From assembly GCA_019348575.1 (NCBI GenBank), contig JAHWJE010000086.1:1-6798 (forward strand): DNA of 6,798 nt, read 5' to 3'. The DNA is from Actinomycetota bacterium. GTDB taxonomy: Bacteria > Actinomycetota > Thermoleophilia > Solirubrobacterales > Solirubrobacteraceae. Positions within the stretch are counted from its first letter, which is position 1; the number at the start of each line of letters is the position of its first letter. Below the pieces are notes generated by a model. That model was given only the letters and a program-made list of their open reading frames with translations, was not told where the DNA came from and did not search any database. The position numbers and the translations under genes are program-made. This document shows positions 5,742-6,798 of this stretch, one piece after another.

Positions 5742-5813
5742 AGCGCGCGCGAACGGCGGCGACATCCGGGCTCCGTCGACGAGCGGTCGGCGACGAGCCT
5801 GGCGACGTCCTGA
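4728..5813 (+). CDS. PAP2_3 (Aur1/Ipt1-like) membrane phosphatase or phosphotransferase, second tandem paralog
   Basis: This 361-residue paralog has the same architecture: a short basic/Pro-rich N-terminus, membrane helices near residues 17-39, 51-72, 92-114 and 160-186 and at least three more. The motifs are intact: K120-x6-R127-P128 (KSVVPLIRP), SLH with H269, and the motif H310-x3-D314 in TIYLGWHYVLDD, again with Thr instead of Arg in motif 3. All catalytic candidates are kept, so neither copy looks decayed. Differences concentrate in helix interiors and in loops such as residues 71-80 and 160-165, which could alter substrate preference. GTG 4728 overlaps the upstream TGA in GTGA, the usual arrangement for translational coupling, so the pair is probably one operon and might form a heteromer. 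ATG 4776 is a shorter alternative at the edge of the first helix. The C-terminal tail is polar and Arg-rich. Confidence 0.87.
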   Translation: MTPRSAPWPRCPPWRDMLAGPVVAAVTVVAALVATDAVGLPLRDPDHVAALYLALVGFGTVVLVGLDVVVRAGLRCGSFPPSRAAMRLVRRERWTLRAGIAAGSALVGFYATYLAYRNLKSVVPLIRPGELFDRQLASLDRELFGGNDPAALLHTLLGTGLPTHVLSTAYVAFIVFLPLTIGLALVFCRDLQAGLFYTTAQSINWVLGIASYFLLPSLGPIYVDPGAFAALPPSEVTHLQNVLLDQRVDFLRDPSTATPQSIAAFASLHISMSFTAALAAHLLALGRRLRIALWVWFTLTTLGTIYLGWHYVLDDIAGVILGAMALALARALTGIDLRSARERRRHPGSVDERSATSLATS

Positions 5814-5826
5814 CTCGCCCCCGGCC

Positions 5827-5832
5827 TACACT
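5827..5832 (+). promoter_or_regulatory. -10 element (TACACT) of a leaderless zinc-ribbon gene
   Basis: TACACT matches TANNNT and is followed by exactly 7 nt (GGATCGC) and then GTG at 5840. That spacing puts the transcription start at or next to the start codon, the typical geometry of leaderless actinobacterial transcripts. It lies 13 nt after the stop of the PAP2_3 gene. No clear -35 match is present at 16-18 nt spacing. Confidence 0.55.
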
Positions 5833-5839
5833 GGATCGC

Positions 5840-6148
5840 GTGACGTTCCAGCGCGGCATCGACGGCTCGGACCCCGTGCGCGCGCGGCCGATCTCCGCGC
5901 GGGCGGGCGCGCACGAGGACCGTGACGCCTCGCGCTCGTGGCGCGTGAGCACAGGGACGCTGGCGTGCCCGCGCTGCGACGCCCCGGTCGCCCTCGGCGG
6001 CCGCGCCGTGTCGCTGGCGGAGGATCTGGACTGCCCGTTCTGCCGGCACAGCGCGGCAGTGCGCGACTTTCTCTCCCTGGGCGCGCCCTCGCGGCCGGCG
6101 CGCGTCGAAGTGCGCGCACGCCCGCGCGCTCGGCGCGCGGTCCGCTGA
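5840..6148 (+). CDS. Small zinc-ribbon protein of unknown function
   Basis: The 102-residue product carries two CxxC knuckles, C43-P-R-C46 and C65-P-F-C68, 18 residues apart, the layout of a one-zinc ribbon. The region before them (1-40) is polar and charged; after them comes VRDFLSLG (74-81) and an Arg/Pro/Ala tail with seven Arg in the last 15 residues, which might bind nucleic acid. I do not recognise a named family. The GTG 5840 start is chosen because a -10-like TACACT sits 7 nt upstream; the frame stays open further upstream to 5606, but that part lies inside the PAP2_3 gene in another frame. It may be transcribed both from its own promoter and by read-through from the PAP2_3 pair. Its stop is one base from the stop of the convergent mug gene. 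Confidence 0.7.
   Translation: MTFQRGIDGSDPVRARPISARAGAHEDRDASRSWRVSTGTLACPRCDAPVALGGRAVSLAEDLDCPFCRHSAAVRDFLSLGAPSRPARVEVRARPRARRAVR
6122..6140. terminator. Candidate bidirectional hairpin at the convergent gene ends
   Basis: CCGCGCGC (6122-6129), loop TCG, GCGCGCGG (6133-6140) form a perfect 8-bp stem of G:C pairs. It lies inside the last codons of the zinc-ribbon gene and 10-28 nt beyond the mug stop on the other strand. For mug it is placed like a terminator; for the zinc-ribbon gene it precedes the stop. There is no T-run on either side. CG-alternating sequence makes chance stems common here, so confidence is modest. Confidence 0.35.
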
Positions 6149-6149
6149 T

Positions 6150-6659
6150 TCACGCGAGCGCGTCTGCGTAGGCGCGGGCCTCGGCGTACAGGCGGGCGAA
6201 GTCCGCGGGCTTGTAGTGCGCGTTCAGACCGCTGGGATTCGGCAGGACCCATACGGGGCGCCCGCCGATCTCGTCGGGCTGCAGTCCGATCGTCGCCCGC
6301 GGTCGCGCGAAGGCGGTGCGGTAGGCGGTCAGACCGACGACCGCGACGAGTCGCGGCTGGTGCCGGCGAACCGTCCGCTCGAGCGCGAGAGCTCCCTCGC
6401 GCAGCTCCTCGGGCGTGATCTGCGCCGCCTCGCGCGTCGGTCGGAAGGCGAGGTTCGTGACACCGACGCCGTGGGCGGGCAGCTCGGCGTCCTCGTCCGG
6501 CCGCAGCCGGCGGGGGGTGAACCCGGCGGCGTGCAGCGTCGGCCAGAAGCGGTTCCCCGGGCGCGCGAAGTGGTGTCCGACCTCCGCCGAGCGCAGCGAC
6601 GGGTTGATGCCGACGAACAGGACGCGGAGCCCCGGTCCGAGGATCGGGCCGAGGCTCAC
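6150..6659 (-). CDS. mug: G:T/U mismatch-specific DNA glycosylase (Mug/TDG family)
   Basis: Mug removes uracil or thymine (and some damaged bases such as ethenocytosine) mispaired with guanine and so starts base excision repair, relevant in a GC-rich genome prone to cytosine deamination. The 169-residue product matches the E. coli enzyme in length (about 168). The active-site motif is G17-I-N19-P20 in VLFVGINPSLRS; Asn19 corresponds to the catalytic Asn of the family. GHHFARPGNRFW follows at residues 28-39. The second DNA-contacting motif is N141-P-S-G-L-N in WVLPNPSGLNA. GITN-like VGVTNLAFRPT (65-75) is also typical. Both catalytic motifs are intact. GTG 6659 is the start, placing the first beta strand at residues 11-17. 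It lies 7 nt after the stop of the methyltransferase gene, so the two are probably cotranscribed. Confidence 0.93.
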   Translation of the reverse strand: MSLGPILGPGLRVLFVGINPSLRSAEVGHHFARPGNRFWPTLHAAGFTPRRLRPDEDAELPAHGVGVTNLAFRPTREAAQITPEELREGALALERTVRRHQPRLVAVVGLTAYRTAFARPRATIGLQPDEIGGRPVWVLPNPSGLNAHYKPADFARLYAEARAYADALA

Positions 6660-6666
6660 GCTGGCT

Positions 6667-6798
6667 TCAAGGCTTCGTTCCCCCGGCGATGATCAGTTCG
6701 CACGGTCCTGCGAATCCCTCCGGCCCCTCGAAGCGATGCAGCTCCTGCTCGATCTCCTGCCAGGCTGCGTCGCGGCCGGCCTCGTCGAGGCCGGCGAG
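6667..6798 (-). CDS. C-terminal end of a class I SAM-dependent methyltransferase (partial, runs off the right edge)
   Basis: The last 43 codons are present: AGLDEAGRDAAWQEIEQEL, then HRFEGPEGFAGPCELI and a final AGGTKP. The pattern W-x-E-I-x-x-x-L-x-x-F-E-G-P-x-G-F-x-x-P-C-E is one I recognise from the ends of class I SAM-dependent methyltransferases of about 260-280 residues, where it closes the Rossmann-like sheet. The SAM-binding glycine motif would lie outside the window, so substrate and exact family cannot be given. The stop is at 6669-6667 and the downstream mug gene starts 7 nt later, suggesting one transcript. Confidence 0.65.
   Translation of the reverse strand, partial: LAGLDEAGRDAAWQEIEQELHRFEGPEGFAGPCELIIAGGTKP

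Noticed and set aside
3709..5765. Two long minus-strand open frames opposite the PAP2_3 genes (346 and 385 codons)
   Set aside because: They mirror each other because the genes opposite are duplicated. Their products are Arg/Glu/Gln/Asp-rich with no membrane or domain pattern, as expected for antisense frames of GC-rich genes. The plus strand carries intact motifs.
5606..5839. Upstream extension of the zinc-ribbon frame
   Set aside because: It lies within the second PAP2_3 gene in another frame and gives Arg/His-rich nonsense. The promoter geometry supports GTG 5840.
1..6798. CRISPR arrays, tRNA/rRNA genes, transposases, riboswitches
   Set aside because: No regularly spaced repeats, no cloverleaf-like sequence, no transposase-like frames or terminal inverted repeats, and no recognisable riboswitch core were seen on reading either strand.

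Overview
The window is very GC-rich (close to 70% G+C by eye), with strong G/C bias at third codon positions. Start codons include GTG, Shine-Dalgarno sequences are mostly weak or absent, and one gene looks leaderless. Together with an alpha-methylacyl-CoA racemase-type enzyme and a small zinc-ribbon protein, this suggests a high-GC actinobacterium, possibly of the Thermoleophilia/Solirubrobacterales type. That placement is an inference from composition and gene types, not from a marker gene.

Layout. Minus-strand block (1-3511, read right to left): a candidate 26-residue ORF (3511-3431) whose stop overlaps the GTG start of a CaiB/BaiF-family alpha-methylacyl-CoA racemase (3434-2202); a PPK2-family polyphosphate kinase (2134-1247); a lipoprotein with a degenerate cupredoxin-like domain and a Pro-rich tail (1165-566); a 12-bp hairpin just after its stop; then the N-terminal part of a membrane-anchored protein, probably a sensor kinase, that runs off the left edge (372-1). 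Plus-strand block (3649-6148): two tandem paralogous membrane phosphatases/phosphotransferases of the PAP2_3 (Aur1/Ipt1-like) type, joined by a 4-base GTGA overlap, then a 102-residue zinc-ribbon protein with a likely leaderless promoter. Right-hand minus-strand block (6798-6150): the end of a class I SAM-dependent methyltransferase, then after 7 nt a Mug-type G:T/U mismatch DNA glycosylase. The Mug gene converges on the zinc-ribbon gene with one base between the stop codons.

How the genes may work together. The minus and plus blocks diverge from a control region of about 140 bp (3512-3648) that carries one -10-like element per strand. The racemase acts on 2-methyl-branched acyl-CoAs and the PAP2_3 pair probably acts on lipid phosphates or phospholipid head groups, so both sides of this region touch lipid metabolism; a functional link is speculative. 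PPK2 adds polyphosphate-driven nucleotide phosphorylation. The lipoprotein and sensor-like protein face the outside of the cell, but a hairpin separates them. I see no mobile element, CRISPR array, tRNA or rRNA. Most of the window is ordinary chromosomal content. The points most worth a second look are the PAP2_3 duplication, the racemase-coupled micro-ORF, the lipoprotein that seems to have lost its copper ligands, and the leaderless zinc-ribbon gene that ends head-on against mug.
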